DNA from: Sphingomonas sp. LT1P40
GTDB taxonomy: Bacteria > Pseudomonadota > Alphaproteobacteria > Sphingomonadales > Sphingomonadaceae
Assembly: GCF_036663835.1 (NCBI RefSeq)
Contig: NZ_JAXOJT010000002.1
Location: 983,501-1,047,500 of the forward strand
Reading direction: 5' to 3'
DNA length: 64,000 nucleotides
Below the pieces are notes generated by a model. The model was not told where the DNA came from and ran no database searches. It saw only the letters and a list, made by a program, of their open reading frames with translations. Both the position numbers and the translations under genes were made by a program. Every line of letters begins with the position of its first letter. Position 1 is the first letter of the stretch. Positions 31,222 through 39,947 of this stretch are shown here, one piece after another.

Positions 31222-31521
31222 ATGGCGAATGTGGATGGCAGCTGGGATACCGTGACCCACAGCCCGATGGGCGACCAGAAGGCGACGCTGACCGTGAACA
31301 GCAGCGGCGACAGCTTTACCGGCAATTATGCCGGCGCGATGGGCACGACCGAGATCAGCGACGGCAAGGTCGATGGCGACAAGCTCAGCTGGTCGCTCAG
31401 CATCACCGTGCCGATGCCGATGACGCTGACCTGCGAAGCGACCGTCGATGGCGACACGATCAAGGGCAACGTTACCGCCGGCGCGTTTGGCAGCTTCCCG
31501 ATGGAGGGCACGCGCGCCTGA
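31222..31521 (+). CDS. Small beta-rich protein of unknown function
   Basis: 99 residues with alternating strands and Gly turns (GSWDTVTHSPMGDQKATLTV, GDSFTGNYAG, GDTIKGNVTAGAFGSFP), suggesting a small beta-barrel or lipocalin-like fold. A good GACAGGAGAG site precedes the ATG. It starts 19 bases after the M16 peptidase and is followed by a terminator, so it is likely the last gene of that transcript. No signal peptide. No confident family assignment. Confidence 0.72.
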   Translation: MANVDGSWDTVTHSPMGDQKATLTVNSSGDSFTGNYAGAMGTTEISDGKVDGDKLSWSLSITVPMPMTLTCEATVDGDTIKGNVTAGAFGSFPMEGTRA

Positions 31522-31553
31522 GATTTGGGCGACGTGGGCTGAAGTTGAAGAGG

Positions 31554-31583
31554 CCCGCTTCCTGTGAGGGAGGCGGGTTTTTT
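31554..31583 (+). terminator. Rho-independent terminator after the M16 operon
   Basis: CCCGC (31554-31558) with GCGGG (31573-31577), extended by TCC/GGA pairing, then six T residues. Confidence 0.82.
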
Positions 31584-31625
31584 CGTGGCCGAAGCCGCTC
31601 GAGCAGATAGCTGAAAATGCCGTTT

Positions 31626-31657
31626 GACATTAAATCTACTTAGGTAGATTAAATGTC
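31626..31657. promoter_or_regulatory. 32-bp palindromic operator overlapping the padR start
   Basis: GACATTAAATCTAC (31626-31639) and GTAGATTAAATGTC (31644-31657) are inverted copies; 14 of 16 position pairs across the centre are complementary. The proposed padR ATG (31653) lies inside the right arm. The ACATT/AATGT ends fit the palindromic sites bound by PadR regulators, so autorepression is likely. Confidence 0.65.
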
Positions 31658-31970
31658 CATGGTCCGAAATCGATCGCTGTCCCCGCAGGCACGGGCTGTG
31701 CTTGTTGTCATGCTACAGTCGGGAAACCGCTGGTGCCATGGCTATGATCTCGCGCATCGCGCGGGTATAAAATCGGGCACGCTCTACCCACTTTTGATGC
31801 GTCTGGAAGCGCAGGGCTATCTCGAGGCGGAGTGGCAAGCGCCGCCGGAGCCCGGGCGACCGCCGCGCCATGCCTATCGGTTGACAGTGCCGGGTCAGCA
31901 ACTGGCGCACGACAACCCTCCGGCCGCGTCGAAACAGGATGTAGCCGACTTGTCAGAGCGTTTCACATGA
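31653..31970 (+). CDS. PadR-family transcriptional regulator
   Basis: 105 residues; the winged-helix core is clear in YDLAHRAGIKSGTLYPLLMR followed by LEAQGYLEAEW and a wing RPPRHAYRLTVPGQQLA. PadR proteins are dimeric repressors often encoded with the membrane protein they control. Two in-frame ATGs are available (31653, 31659); neither has a strong ribosome-binding site, and the palindrome covers the first. The stop overlaps the next ATG (ATGA). Confidence 0.88.
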   Translation: MSMVRNRSLSPQARAVLVVMLQSGNRWCHGYDLAHRAGIKSGTLYPLLMRLEAQGYLEAEWQAPPEPGRPPRHAYRLTVPGQQLAHDNPPAASKQDVADLSERFT

Positions 31971-33145
31971 TCCGCTCGCTCGCCATCCTGATCGGTCGAT
32001 TGGCCGGGATCCTGTTGCCCGCGCCGCTGCGCCATTGGGGACGGGCGATGCAGGCGGAGATCGGTCTGATCCATGGCGCATTGGCGGCTCTTGTCTTTGC
32101 CCTCGGATGCCTTGGCTGCGCGATCCGTCAGGTGGTTTTTCATCATATCCTGCACCCGATCGCGATGCCGTTTGCGATGGCGGCGGGCGCGCTGGCTGAA
32201 CGGGAGGAATTTTCGATGCGAGTTCGTAGCACCTTGCTCCACCGCCCACGGACGCTCGCCGCACTGTGTGCGGTCAGTGCGGTCGGCCTTGGCATGATCT
32301 ATCTGACCACGGCGGGCGCCCCCGCGCGCTATCTGGCGATGAATGGCGCTGCGCTCTTGCTCGGCTTTGTCGTGCTGGGGATCTTATCGATGGCCAACCG
32401 CGCGGGCCTGACCGCAAACGGGGTGGTCGCTATCGCGCTGGCCGCCGCCTTGTTCCTGACCAGCGTGTTCGGCTTGTCATCCGACGGCGTGACCCGCTGG
32501 GTCAGTGTGAGCGGGATCGCGCTGCAGCCCAGCCTCGTCCTGCTTCCGGCGCTGATATTGTCGTTTGCGCGATGCCGTGACCGGCTCTCCACCATCGCCA
32601 TCGCCATCGCGTCGCTCGCGCTCGCGCTTCAGCCCGATCGCGCGATGGCTGGCGCGCTTTTCGCCGGCCTGGTGACGCTGGCATGGGTTCATCGGGAACG
32701 AAACGTCCATGTTGCGCTCGTCGCGGCACTGATCGGGATGATCGTTACCTTGTTGCGCCCGGACAATGCCCCCGCCGCTCTTTATGTCGATCAGATCTTT
32801 TATTCGTCGTTCGACGTGTCGGCACTGGCCGGGCTGGCCGTGGTGACCGGGGCGGTGCTGATGATTGTCCCAGCAATCGCCGGGGCGTTATTGGGTACCG
32901 CGCGGCGCGAGATCTATGCCGTGTTCGGCGTTTTCTGGCTGGCGGTGATCGTCGCGGCGGCGCTGGGCAATTATCCAACCCCGCTGGTGGGCTATGGCGG
33001 CAGTGCTATCCTGGGCTACATCATCAGCCTGACCGGACTGCCGGCAACCACCGCCGCAGCTGGCTTGACGGAGGCGCCAGCGACGCCGTCATCCGAAGCG
33101 GATGAGAGCGGCGACTTGCGAACGAGCCTGCGCTACGCTCTTTGA
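31967..33145 (+). CDS. Polytopic membrane protein: PadR-partner N-terminus fused to a SEDS (FtsW/RodA)-like core
   Basis: 392 residues with about ten hydrophobic segments. Residues 1-60 (LLPAPLRHWGRAMQAEIG then a hydrophobic helix) look like the short domain seen at the start of PadR-linked membrane proteins. From about 95 the protein follows SEDS landmarks in order: TRWVSVSGIALQPS (176-189; compare RW..IQPS in FtsW), LQPD (221-224) and NYPTPLVGYGGSAIL (335-349; compare LPF.SYGGSS). The large extracytoplasmic loop typical of FtsW/RodA is short. It may be a divergent peptidoglycan-polymerase-like or lipid-flippase-like protein; the link is by motif only. Coupled to padR by ATGA. Confidence 0.65.
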   Translation: MIRSLAILIGRLAGILLPAPLRHWGRAMQAEIGLIHGALAALVFALGCLGCAIRQVVFHHILHPIAMPFAMAAGALAEREEFSMRVRSTLLHRPRTLAALCAVSAVGLGMIYLTTAGAPARYLAMNGAALLLGFVVLGILSMANRAGLTANGVVAIALAAALFLTSVFGLSSDGVTRWVSVSGIALQPSLVLLPALILSFARCRDRLSTIAIAIASLALALQPDRAMAGALFAGLVTLAWVHRERNVHVALVAALIGMIVTLLRPDNAPAALYVDQIFYSSFDVSALAGLAVVTGAVLMIVPAIAGALLGTARREIYAVFGVFWLAVIVAAALGNYPTPLVGYGGSAILGYIISLTGLPATTAAAGLTEAPATPSSEADESGDLRTSLRYAL

Positions 33146-33168
33146 GCGAGACCAGTCGCCAGCCGACC

Positions 33169-34236
33169 CTAACGCCGAACCCGCGTGACATGCCCCATTT
33201 TGCGGCCGGGGCGGGCGTCGTGTTTGCCGTAGAGGTGCAGATGCGCGCCATCCTCCGCCAGCAATTCGGGCCAGGCATCGACGTCGTCGCCGATCAGGTT
33301 TTGCATCTCGATCGCCCTCCCGGTCAGCGCGGTCGAACCCAGCGGCAAGCCACAGATGGCGCGGACGTGATTCGCGAACTGTGAAGTGACCGCACCCTCG
33401 ATCGTCCAGTGGCCGCTATTGTGAACGCGCGGGGCCATTTCGTTGAACACCGGGCCGGTGGCGGTGGCGAAGAACTCGCAGGTCAGCACGCCGACATAAT
33501 CCAACGCGTGGGCGAGCTTGCCTGCAAGCGCTGCGGCTTCCGCGACCTGCGCCTCGATCAGGACGGGGGCGGGAAGGGTGGAGGTGTCGAGAATGCCGTC
33601 GCGGTGCGTGTTGAGCGGGGCGGGGTAGTGCACCGTCGCGCCGTCCAGTCCGCGCACCAGCATGATCGAGAATTCATGCTCGAAGTCCACGAATCCCTCG
33701 ACGATCGAGGGCTGGCGACCGACTGCGGCCCATGCCTGATCCAGATCGTCGCCGGGGTGGACGCGCGCCTGACCCTTGCCGTCATAGCCGAAGCGCGTTG
33801 TCTTGATGATCGCGGGGATGCCCGCCTCGGCCAGTGCGGCTTCCAGCTCGCCGCGGTGCTCGCACACCGCAAACGGGGCCGTGCGCCCGCCATTGGCGCG
33901 GGCATATCGTTTTTCGGCGATCCGGTCCTGCGCGACTTCCAGCGCTTTCAGGCCGGGACGCACCGGCACGCGATCGGCCAGCAATAACAGCGGCGCGACC
34001 GGTACATTCTCAAACTCATAGGTCACCACGTCGCACTGTCGCGCGAACTCGGCGAGCACGTCGGACTGGTGATAGGAGCCACCGGTAAAGGCCGAGGCGA
34101 CGTCGCAGGCCGGGCCGCTTTCCGGCGCATAGATATGCGTGCGATAGCCCAGCTGTCCGGCGGCGACGGCGATCATCCGGCCGAGCTGGCCGCTGCCGAG
34201 AATGCCGATCGTGCTGCCGGGTGGGATGACGCTCAT
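33169..34236 (-). CDS. purK: 5-(carboxyamino)imidazole ribonucleotide synthase
   Basis: ATP- and bicarbonate-dependent carboxylation of AIR to N5-CAIR in purine synthesis. A 355-residue ATP-grasp protein: [20 protein letters not shown] at the N-terminus, [39 protein letters not shown] and [18 protein letters not shown]. The ATG at 34236 overlaps the purE stop (ATGA); the longer frame to 34278 lies inside purE. Confidence 0.97.
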   Translation of the reverse strand: MSVIPPGSTIGILGSGQLGRMIAVAAGQLGYRTHIYAPESGPACDVASAFTGGSYHQSDVLAEFARQCDVVTYEFENVPVAPLLLLADRVPVRPGLKALEVAQDRIAEKRYARANGGRTAPFAVCEHRGELEAALAEAGIPAIIKTTRFGYDGKGQARVHPGDDLDQAWAAVGRQPSIVEGFVDFEHEFSIMLVRGLDGATVHYPAPLNTHRDGILDTSTLPAPVLIEAQVAEAAALAGKLAHALDYVGVLTCEFFATATGPVFNEMAPRVHNSGHWTIEGAVTSQFANHVRAICGLPLGSTALTGRAIEMQNLIGDDVDAWPELLAEDGAHLHLYGKHDARPGRKMGHVTRVRR

Positions 34237-34718
34237 TCGGGGTCGGACGCCACATTGTCGGTCTGGCGTGCGCGCCATGCCTTTAGCCGTTCGGCCAGCG
34301 CGGGGTCGCTCGTCGCCAGGATCGCGGCGGCGAGCAGACCGGCATTGATCGCCCCGGGCTTGCCGATCGCCAGCGTGCCGACCGGAATGCCGCCGGGCAT
34401 CTGGACGATCGAGAGCAGGCTATCCATGCCCTTCAGCGCTTTCGACTCGACCGGCACGCCCAACACGGGGAGGTGAGTCATCGACGCCGCCATGCCCGGC
34501 AGATGCGCTGCACCGCCCGCGCCCGCGATGATGACTTTCAGGCCGCGTCCGTCGGCACCGGTGGCGTAATCATAGAGCCGTTGCGGCGTGCGGTGCGCCG
34601 ACACGACTTTGGTCTCATGCGTCACGCCCAGTTCGGCGAGCGTTTCCGCAGCATGGCGCATCGTCTCCCAATCGGAGGTGCTGCCCATGATGATGCCGAC
34701 CGAAGGTGCCTGACCCAT
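34233..34718 (-). CDS. purE: N5-carboxyaminoimidazole ribonucleotide mutase
   Basis: Converts N5-CAIR, the PurK product, to CAIR. 161 residues with the class I PurE motifs [41 protein letters not shown] and [21 protein letters not shown] precedes the ATG. It forms a coupled purE-purK operon, upstream of and overlapping purK. Confidence 0.97.
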   Translation of the reverse strand: MGQAPSVGIIMGSTSDWETMRHAAETLAELGVTHETKVVSAHRTPQRLYDYATGADGRGLKVIIAGAGGAAHLPGMAASMTHLPVLGVPVESKALKGMDSLLSIVQMPGGIPVGTLAIGKPGAINAGLLAAAILATSDPALAERLKAWRARQTDNVASDPE

Positions 34719-34832
34719 TTTCCGTCCCTGAATTGCGGGAAAGCGTCCCCCTAGAGAGCGCAGCGACGCGCATCAAGCTTTGGCAGCAAAAGCCGGGAAG
34801 CGGGGGATGAAAGTTCGGACTATATCGGGGTC

Positions 34833-35867
34833 ATGAGCAACATCCTTTCCGACCACGAAGCCTGGACCGCATTCGAACGCCGCGACCGTGCCTATGACGG
34901 GCGCATGATCGCGGGGGTCACCAGCACCGGCATCTATTGCAAGCCAAGCTGCCCCGCGCGCCATCCGAAGCGCGCGAATGTTGTGTTCTATCCCGACGCA
35001 GATAGCGCTCGCGCGGCCGGGTTCCGCGCCTGCCTGCGCTGCAAGCCCGACGAGATCGGGCGGGAGCGGATTGCGGTGGCCGAAGCGGTCGCGCTGATCG
35101 AGGCGGCGGAGGCGGCGATGACGCTCGACGACCTCGCGGCGCAGGTCGGTTATGCGCCGCATCATTTTCAGCGGCTGTTCAAGCGAGCCACCGGCGTCAC
35201 CCCCGCTGCCTATGCCCGTGGCTTGCGCGCCCGCCGCGCCGCCGCTGCCCTCACCGAGGAGAATAATGTGACCGACGCGATCTATGAGGCGGGCTATTCC
35301 GCGCCCAGCCGCTTTTACGAAACCAGCAACGCCCGGCTCGGCATGACGCCCAGTGCGTGGCGAAAGGGTGGCGCGGGCGTGACGATCCGCTGGACCGTGG
35401 CCGACACCAGCCTCGGCCCGTTGCTGATCGCGGCGACCGACAAGGGGCTGTGCCGCGTGGCGTTCGACGAGGACAGCCTTATGCTCGCCACCCGCTTTCC
35501 GGCGGCGGAGATCGTGCCCGGCGGCGCGGCGCTGGCCACGCTGGCGGCGCAGGTGGTGGCGGAGGTGGAGCAGCCCGGTCGCCATACCGACCTGCCGCTC
35601 GATATCCGTGGCACGGCATTTCAGGAAGCGGTGTGGCAGGCGCTGCGGTCGATCCCGTCGGGCGAGACCGCGACCTATACCCAGTTGGCAATCGCGGCGG
35701 GCAATCCGCGTGCGGTGCGCGCGGCGGGGACGGCATGCGGTGCCAATCAGGTTGCCATCGTCATCCCCTGCCACCGCGCCCAGCGCAGCGACGGAACGAT
35801 GGGTGGATATGCCTATGGCGTGGACCGAAAAGTCGTGCTTCGGCGGCGCGAGGGGGTGGAAGAATAG
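34833..35867 (+). CDS. ada: Bifunctional Ada: transcriptional activator and O6-methylguanine-DNA methyltransferase
   Basis: 344 residues in the full Ada order. The N-terminal zinc domain has Cys36, Cys40, Cys67 and Cys70 (GIYCKPSC, ACLRCKP) for methylphosphotriester repair, then an AraC-type helix-turn-helix (about 80-180, YAPHHFQRLFKRATGVTPAA), then a methyltransferase domain with the suicide cysteine in IVIPCHRAQ (Cys313). It repairs alkylated DNA and, once methylated, activates its own regulon. No clear Ada box was found in the short upstream region. Divergent from purE. Confidence 0.96.
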   Translation: MSNILSDHEAWTAFERRDRAYDGRMIAGVTSTGIYCKPSCPARHPKRANVVFYPDADSARAAGFRACLRCKPDEIGRERIAVAEAVALIEAAEAAMTLDDLAAQVGYAPHHFQRLFKRATGVTPAAYARGLRARRAAAALTEENNVTDAIYEAGYSAPSRFYETSNARLGMTPSAWRKGGAGVTIRWTVADTSLGPLLIAATDKGLCRVAFDEDSLMLATRFPAAEIVPGGAALATLAAQVVAEVEQPGRHTDLPLDIRGTAFQEAVWQALRSIPSGETATYTQLAIAAGNPRAVRAAGTACGANQVAIVIPCHRAQRSDGTMGGYAYGVDRKVVLRRREGVEE

Positions 35868-35935
35868 GCGATAATTAGCAGACTCGACAATTGCCATGGA
35901 CAGGTCCAGCATCCCCTGACTCGGGGGAGTGAAAC

Positions 35936-36100
35936 ATGGGCAAGATGATAGAGTCCGCACGAGCGGGATTGTCCCGTAATCTGATGGCAACGGTCGATAC
36001 CGACCCGGCGTTCAAGCGCATCCTGTGTTATATCGAAGCGGCAGCGACGTTGGGCCTGCTCACTTATGCGGCGGCTTCGCTGATGGCGCTCGGCGAGTAA
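35936..36100 (+). CDS. Small protein (54 aa), possible membrane-associated peptide
   Basis: Begins MGKMIESARAGLSRNLMATV and ends in a hydrophobic stretch AAATLGLLTYAAASLMALGE. A strong GGGGGAG site lies 7 bases before the ATG, which is the main reason to call it. The last 41 bases overlap the 3' end of the opposing GNAT gene. No known family. It may be a short single-helix membrane peptide. Confidence 0.55.
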   Translation: MGKMIESARAGLSRNLMATVDTDPAFKRILCYIEAAATLGLLTYAAASLMALGE

Positions 36101-36584
36101 GCTGATCGATGTCGCGGTGCATCAGGAAGGTGCCCGGACCATAGCCAACTGATGCTGCGTCGGTGTCGTGCTCAAACCCTTGCGTCGTCCAGAACCGGTC
36201 GGCGCAGTTGACCGCGACCAGCGTAATCTCGGCAAGGCCCGCACCGACCGCCAGTTCGGTGACCAGCGCGGTCGCCGCACTTCCGGCACCCTGACCGCGC
36301 GTTTCGGGTAGCAGCGCGATGTCGTGAAGATAGAAGGTGTCCGCATTCGCCGGGATCGCACCCAGCAACGCGCCGAGCGCAGGCGGCGTATCGCGGTGCC
36401 ATGGGTGGCTGACGAGCAACCCGTGTACCTCACCCACGTCGTCCCACACGAAACACCCCGCCGGATACAGCACCAGTCGCTCGGCATAGACCGCCAATGG
36501 CTCGGCATAACGGCCATGCACTGCGGCCGAGATCGCCGTCACCGCCGCGAGATCACCTTTGCTCATCGCGCGCCACCCGGCCAT
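36060..36584 (-). CDS. GNAT-family N-acetyltransferase
   Basis: 174 residues with the GNAT acetyl-CoA loop LPETRGQGAGSAATALV (motif A) preceded by FYLHDIALLP and followed by ITLVAVNCADRFWTTQGFE. It transfers an acetyl group from acetyl-CoA to an unknown amine. The start overlaps the upstream protease stop as TGATG, so it is coupled to that gene. Its 3' end overlaps the small convergent gene at 35936. Confidence 0.87.
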   Translation of the reverse strand: MAGWRAMSKGDLAAVTAISAAVHGRYAEPLAVYAERLVLYPAGCFVWDDVGEVHGLLVSHPWHRDTPPALGALLGAIPANADTFYLHDIALLPETRGQGAGSAATALVTELAVGAGLAEITLVAVNCADRFWTTQGFEHDTDAASVGYGPGTFLMHRDIDQLTRRAPSAKPPHK

Positions 36585-38095
36585 CAGCCGGCCTTGCAGC
36601 GATAGACCAGCCGTTCGTTGAACACCTGCGGCAGCGCGGTACGGATTGCCTGTTGTTGCGCCGCCAGATTGGCGCGGGCGGCGGGGTCAGTGGAGCAGGA
36701 TTTGACCTTCACCTCCGCCCGCCGCTTGCGCGCCGCCGACATTTGCGGGGCGGTCAGCAGATAGCGGGTGGTGGAGTAGGTTCGCGTCGTCGGCGCATAT
36801 TCCAGCACCGACACGGTTTGCTCGTCGTCGGGCACCAGGATGCGCTGCCAGTTCTGGCCACTCTCGGCATATTGGGTACGCGCATTGACGCAGCCATCGG
36901 GATTGATGTCGATCTTCACGTCTTCGGTGGTGGAGACGGTGACGCGCGAGCGGGCCGGATCGATCGCGCAGACCATCTTGCCAAGACCTCCGGGTTCGGC
37001 GGCGGCGGGCGGAACGCTGACCCCGGCCGCAGCGTCGATCGCGGCGGGATCGAAGGCGGGGCGGGTGAAGAAGGTGACGAACGCCGCGACGACGAGCACG
37101 CCGCCACCCGCCGCACACCAGATCGCCTCGCGCTGTTGCCCGCGCGTATAAAACAGCCCTGCGCCGCCGATGCTCAGCGCGCCCAGCACCAGCAGCAGTG
37201 TCGCCCCGGCGATGTAGTTCTCGCGCGTCACGAAATTGTCGATCCGCGCCTGATCCAGCGCGCCCTCGCGGTCGGCGGCGGCACGGGCGGCGGCTTCGCG
37301 CTGGCGCACCTCCTCGACCGAGCGGGCTTTCTCCGCTTCGCTGCGGTCGGCCGCCAGCCGGTCGGCGATGCTGGTACAGGCGACGCCATTGGCGGGCATG
37401 GGCTGTTTCGCTTCGCGCATGAACGCGGCGACCTCTTCATTGCCGATCGCAAAGCCGAACGACGCGTCGCCATCGTCGGCGCGGGTCAGCGCGGCATTGA
37501 CGCCCAGCACGCGCCCGCACGGATCGAGCAACGGCCCCCCTGAATTGCCGCGCGCAATGCCCGCAGTGTGGAGCAGCACGCGCACGCCCTGCAAATCGCG
37601 GCGCCCCGAAAACACCCCCTGCGAGCGGATCGGCGACAACGGCGTGATGAAATCGGCGGAAGAGCGGGCGGTGGCGAGATCGACATTGCCGGGATAGCCC
37701 AGCGCGATCATCACATCGCCCTCTCCGATCGGACCATTGTAAAAGGTGAGCGGGGGCAGGCGGATGCCGGTGAACTCGATCAGCGCCAGATCGCGATCCG
37801 AGTCCACAGCGATCAGCCTTCCCTGATAGCTTTTGTCGCCTTCGGACGGGACGACGCCGATCAGGACATTGCCGGGATAGCGTTCAGCCGCCTCGACGAC
37901 ATGGGCGTTGGTGATGACGCGATTGGGGGCGACGGCAAAGCCGCTGCCATGGCCGAATCCGACCACTTCGCCCTCGACCGTGGCGATGGTGACGATCCGC
38001 ACAACGCCGCGCCCCGATGCGGAGATGTCGTCAGCGTGCGCCGGGCCCGCCAGGCCCAGCATCAGCGCGAACGCCAGCAGCAATCGTTTCAACAA
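36584..38095 (-). CDS. Membrane-anchored trypsin-like (S1C) serine protease
   Basis: About 503 residues: signal peptide (KRLLLAFALMLGLAGPAHA), a trypsin-fold domain with the complete triad His65 (VITNAHVVE), Asp102 (DSDRDLALIEF) and Ser185 (GIARGNSGGPLLD), a charged Glu/Arg/Ala helix (about 240-290), one or two membrane helices (ATLLLVLGALSIGGAGLFY, GGGVLVVAAFVTFF) and a C-terminal soluble domain with spaced cysteines. No PDZ domain follows, unlike DegP. I chose the TTG at 38095 because GGAGG precedes it; the ATG frame at 38152 lacks a ribosome-binding site. It is upstream of a coupled acetyltransferase. Confidence 0.85.
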   Translation of the reverse strand: MLKRLLLAFALMLGLAGPAHADDISASGRGVVRIVTIATVEGEVVGFGHGSGFAVAPNRVITNAHVVEAAERYPGNVLIGVVPSEGDKSYQGRLIAVDSDRDLALIEFTGIRLPPLTFYNGPIGEGDVMIALGYPGNVDLATARSSADFITPLSPIRSQGVFSGRRDLQGVRVLLHTAGIARGNSGGPLLDPCGRVLGVNAALTRADDGDASFGFAIGNEEVAAFMREAKQPMPANGVACTSIADRLAADRSEAEKARSVEEVRQREAAARAAADREGALDQARIDNFVTRENYIAGATLLLVLGALSIGGAGLFYTRGQQREAIWCAAGGGVLVVAAFVTFFTRPAFDPAAIDAAAGVSVPPAAAEPGGLGKMVCAIDPARSRVTVSTTEDVKIDINPDGCVNARTQYAESGQNWQRILVPDDEQTVSVLEYAPTTRTYSTTRYLLTAPQMSAARKRRAEVKVKSCSTDPAARANLAAQQQAIRTALPQVFNERLVYRCKAG

Positions 38096-38158
38096 GACGC
38101 CCTCCGGCACAAAAACCCCGCTTTGTGTCGCGGAAGCGCGGGCGGGGTTCAAGCGCGC

Positions 38159-39748
38159 TTATTGGGTGGCGGCAGTTTCCTTCGCTTCGACCGTCTTGCC
38201 GGACTTCTTCGCAAGCAGCCGCACCAGCATCTCGCGCGGCGTCTCCTTGTCGTCCTCGTCCTCGGCAGTCTTATACTGGTCCATCACGCGCTCGCGGCGG
38301 CGCTTGTCCTTTTCGGTCTCGTCGGCGATCCCATAGGCGTCGGGGGCGATCGTGCTGATCGCGTCGTCGATCATGCCGCGAGTCTCGTAATCCGACGCCA
38401 CCATATAGCGCAATGTGCTCTCCCGCGGGATCAGATCGAGTGCATGCGATAGCGCATTTTGCGCGGCGGCCGGGGGCAACACGCCGCGCCGCGAATAGCT
38501 TTCATAGAAAGCGCGCGCAAAACGGGGTTCGTTGGGCAGCGCCTTCAACGCGACCCGAATCCGCGCCCGGGCTGCGTCCCACGCCGCATTGTCCGTCGAT
38601 TTGGCCTTGGCGAGCGCGACCGTTTCCATGTCGCCCTTGAAGTAATTCGCCCATGGATCGGCGGGCTGCCGGGCCAGCCACCGGTTGGTCGCGGCGGTCG
38701 CTTCGGCAAAGTTGCCGGCGAGGCGTTCGGCCTCGATCAACATACGCAGTGCGTAGAGATTGTCGGGATGGGCGCGGGCAATTTCCCGAACACGGCGCGC
38801 AAAGCCCTGCGCCTTGCCGGTTGCGACGCCCGAACTGAGCGACATCTGCGCGGTCAGCAAGGCGTCCTCCGCAGCGCCCAGTTTTGCGACTTCGATCTTG
38901 CCGGGGTCCAGGCTCAGATACTGGGTGGCACTGGCATCGATCTTCGAGCGGCGGGCATAAGCGCGCACGGCAGCGTTGAACTTTTCGATGTCGCCGAACG
39001 CCTTGAGCGCCTCCCCGAAATTCTGACCCGCATTGATGCGCTTCAGATAGTCGCCGAGCATCTTGCGACCCTCGGGCGTGCTGTTGAGATAATGGACCGT
39101 GATCCAGCCCTGGGAATAGATCGCAAATCGCTCGAAATTCGACTTGCCTGGAATCGGGTTCATCAATTCCTTCAGATGGACCCAGTCCATCGAACGCAGC
39201 GCCTGTGCGCGGTTGTCGAGGAACAGGCCGACCTTCACGACATTATTGTCGTCGATCTCGATCGCGCCGGCATAATCGGCAAAGCCTTCCGTATACCAGG
39301 CCGGATAGGCGGCGGCGAAATACTGGAACATGAAATGATGCGTCAGCTCATGCTGAAGCACCGTCTTCGCCTCCAGCCCCGGCATCTTGTAGCGTGCGCC
39401 CGCCGGCGGTTTGGTGCTGATCCGCGGCATCACCGTGAACGGCCCGCGCATCGTGGTGTTGTAATAACCCGCGACGCCGGGGGCCGGGTAAGGCAGCGAT
39501 TCCGACACATCGTCCACCGTCCGCACGAAATAGACCGTGATCCTGACCGGGACCTCCTTGGGTCGTCGTGCCCCGGTCATCGCCTGCAGCACATGGCTGA
39601 ACTTCTCCAGATCGGCGACGCGCTTCTTCAGATCCTCCGCCGTTCCTTCACTGTAAGCGATATAATTGGTGGATTCCGCGCGGACCCATTCGGCCTGTGC
39701 GGCGGCGGGCAGGGTCAGGCATGCGGCGAACAGGAGCTTGCGGATCAC
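38159..39748 (-). CDS. Secreted HExxH metallopeptidase-like protein with TPR-like C-terminus (paralogue 1)
   Basis: 529 residues: signal peptide (MIRKLLFAACLTLPAAAQA), an N-terminal domain beginning EWVRAESTNYIAYSEG, a gluzincin-like motif LQHELTHHF (His133, Glu134, His137) with a downstream acidic ligand in WYTEGFADY (Glu154), then a helical half with TPR-like repeats (from about 290, ADPWANYFKGDMETVALA). GTG start. It is a paralogue of the gene at 39948. Peptidase activity is predicted from motifs only. The pattern HExxH-N16-E fits the gluzincin layout. Confidence 0.8.
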   Translation of the reverse strand: MIRKLLFAACLTLPAAAQAEWVRAESTNYIAYSEGTAEDLKKRVADLEKFSHVLQAMTGARRPKEVPVRITVYFVRTVDDVSESLPYPAPGVAGYYNTTMRGPFTVMPRISTKPPAGARYKMPGLEAKTVLQHELTHHFMFQYFAAAYPAWYTEGFADYAGAIEIDDNNVVKVGLFLDNRAQALRSMDWVHLKELMNPIPGKSNFERFAIYSQGWITVHYLNSTPEGRKMLGDYLKRINAGQNFGEALKAFGDIEKFNAAVRAYARRSKIDASATQYLSLDPGKIEVAKLGAAEDALLTAQMSLSSGVATGKAQGFARRVREIARAHPDNLYALRMLIEAERLAGNFAEATAATNRWLARQPADPWANYFKGDMETVALAKAKSTDNAAWDAARARIRVALKALPNEPRFARAFYESYSRRGVLPPAAAQNALSHALDLIPRESTLRYMVASDYETRGMIDDAISTIAPDAYGIADETEKDKRRRERVMDQYKTAEDEDDKETPREMLVRLLAKKSGKTVEAKETAATQ

Positions 39749-39947
39749 AGGACAGTCTTCCCTCTGGCGTTACGGTGACGCAAGGGGACAGCCGGTCGCT
39801 CCGCCACGGCTGACGCCGCGCGCGTTGGGCAAGCATGACGAACCCCCTATGGTCAGCCGACTCGGATGCTAGCGAGGGATAATCCGCGCGTCGAGACGTC
39901 TCATGCGTAACGACCTCAACGAAATAGGCAGGATCAACCCTGACGCG

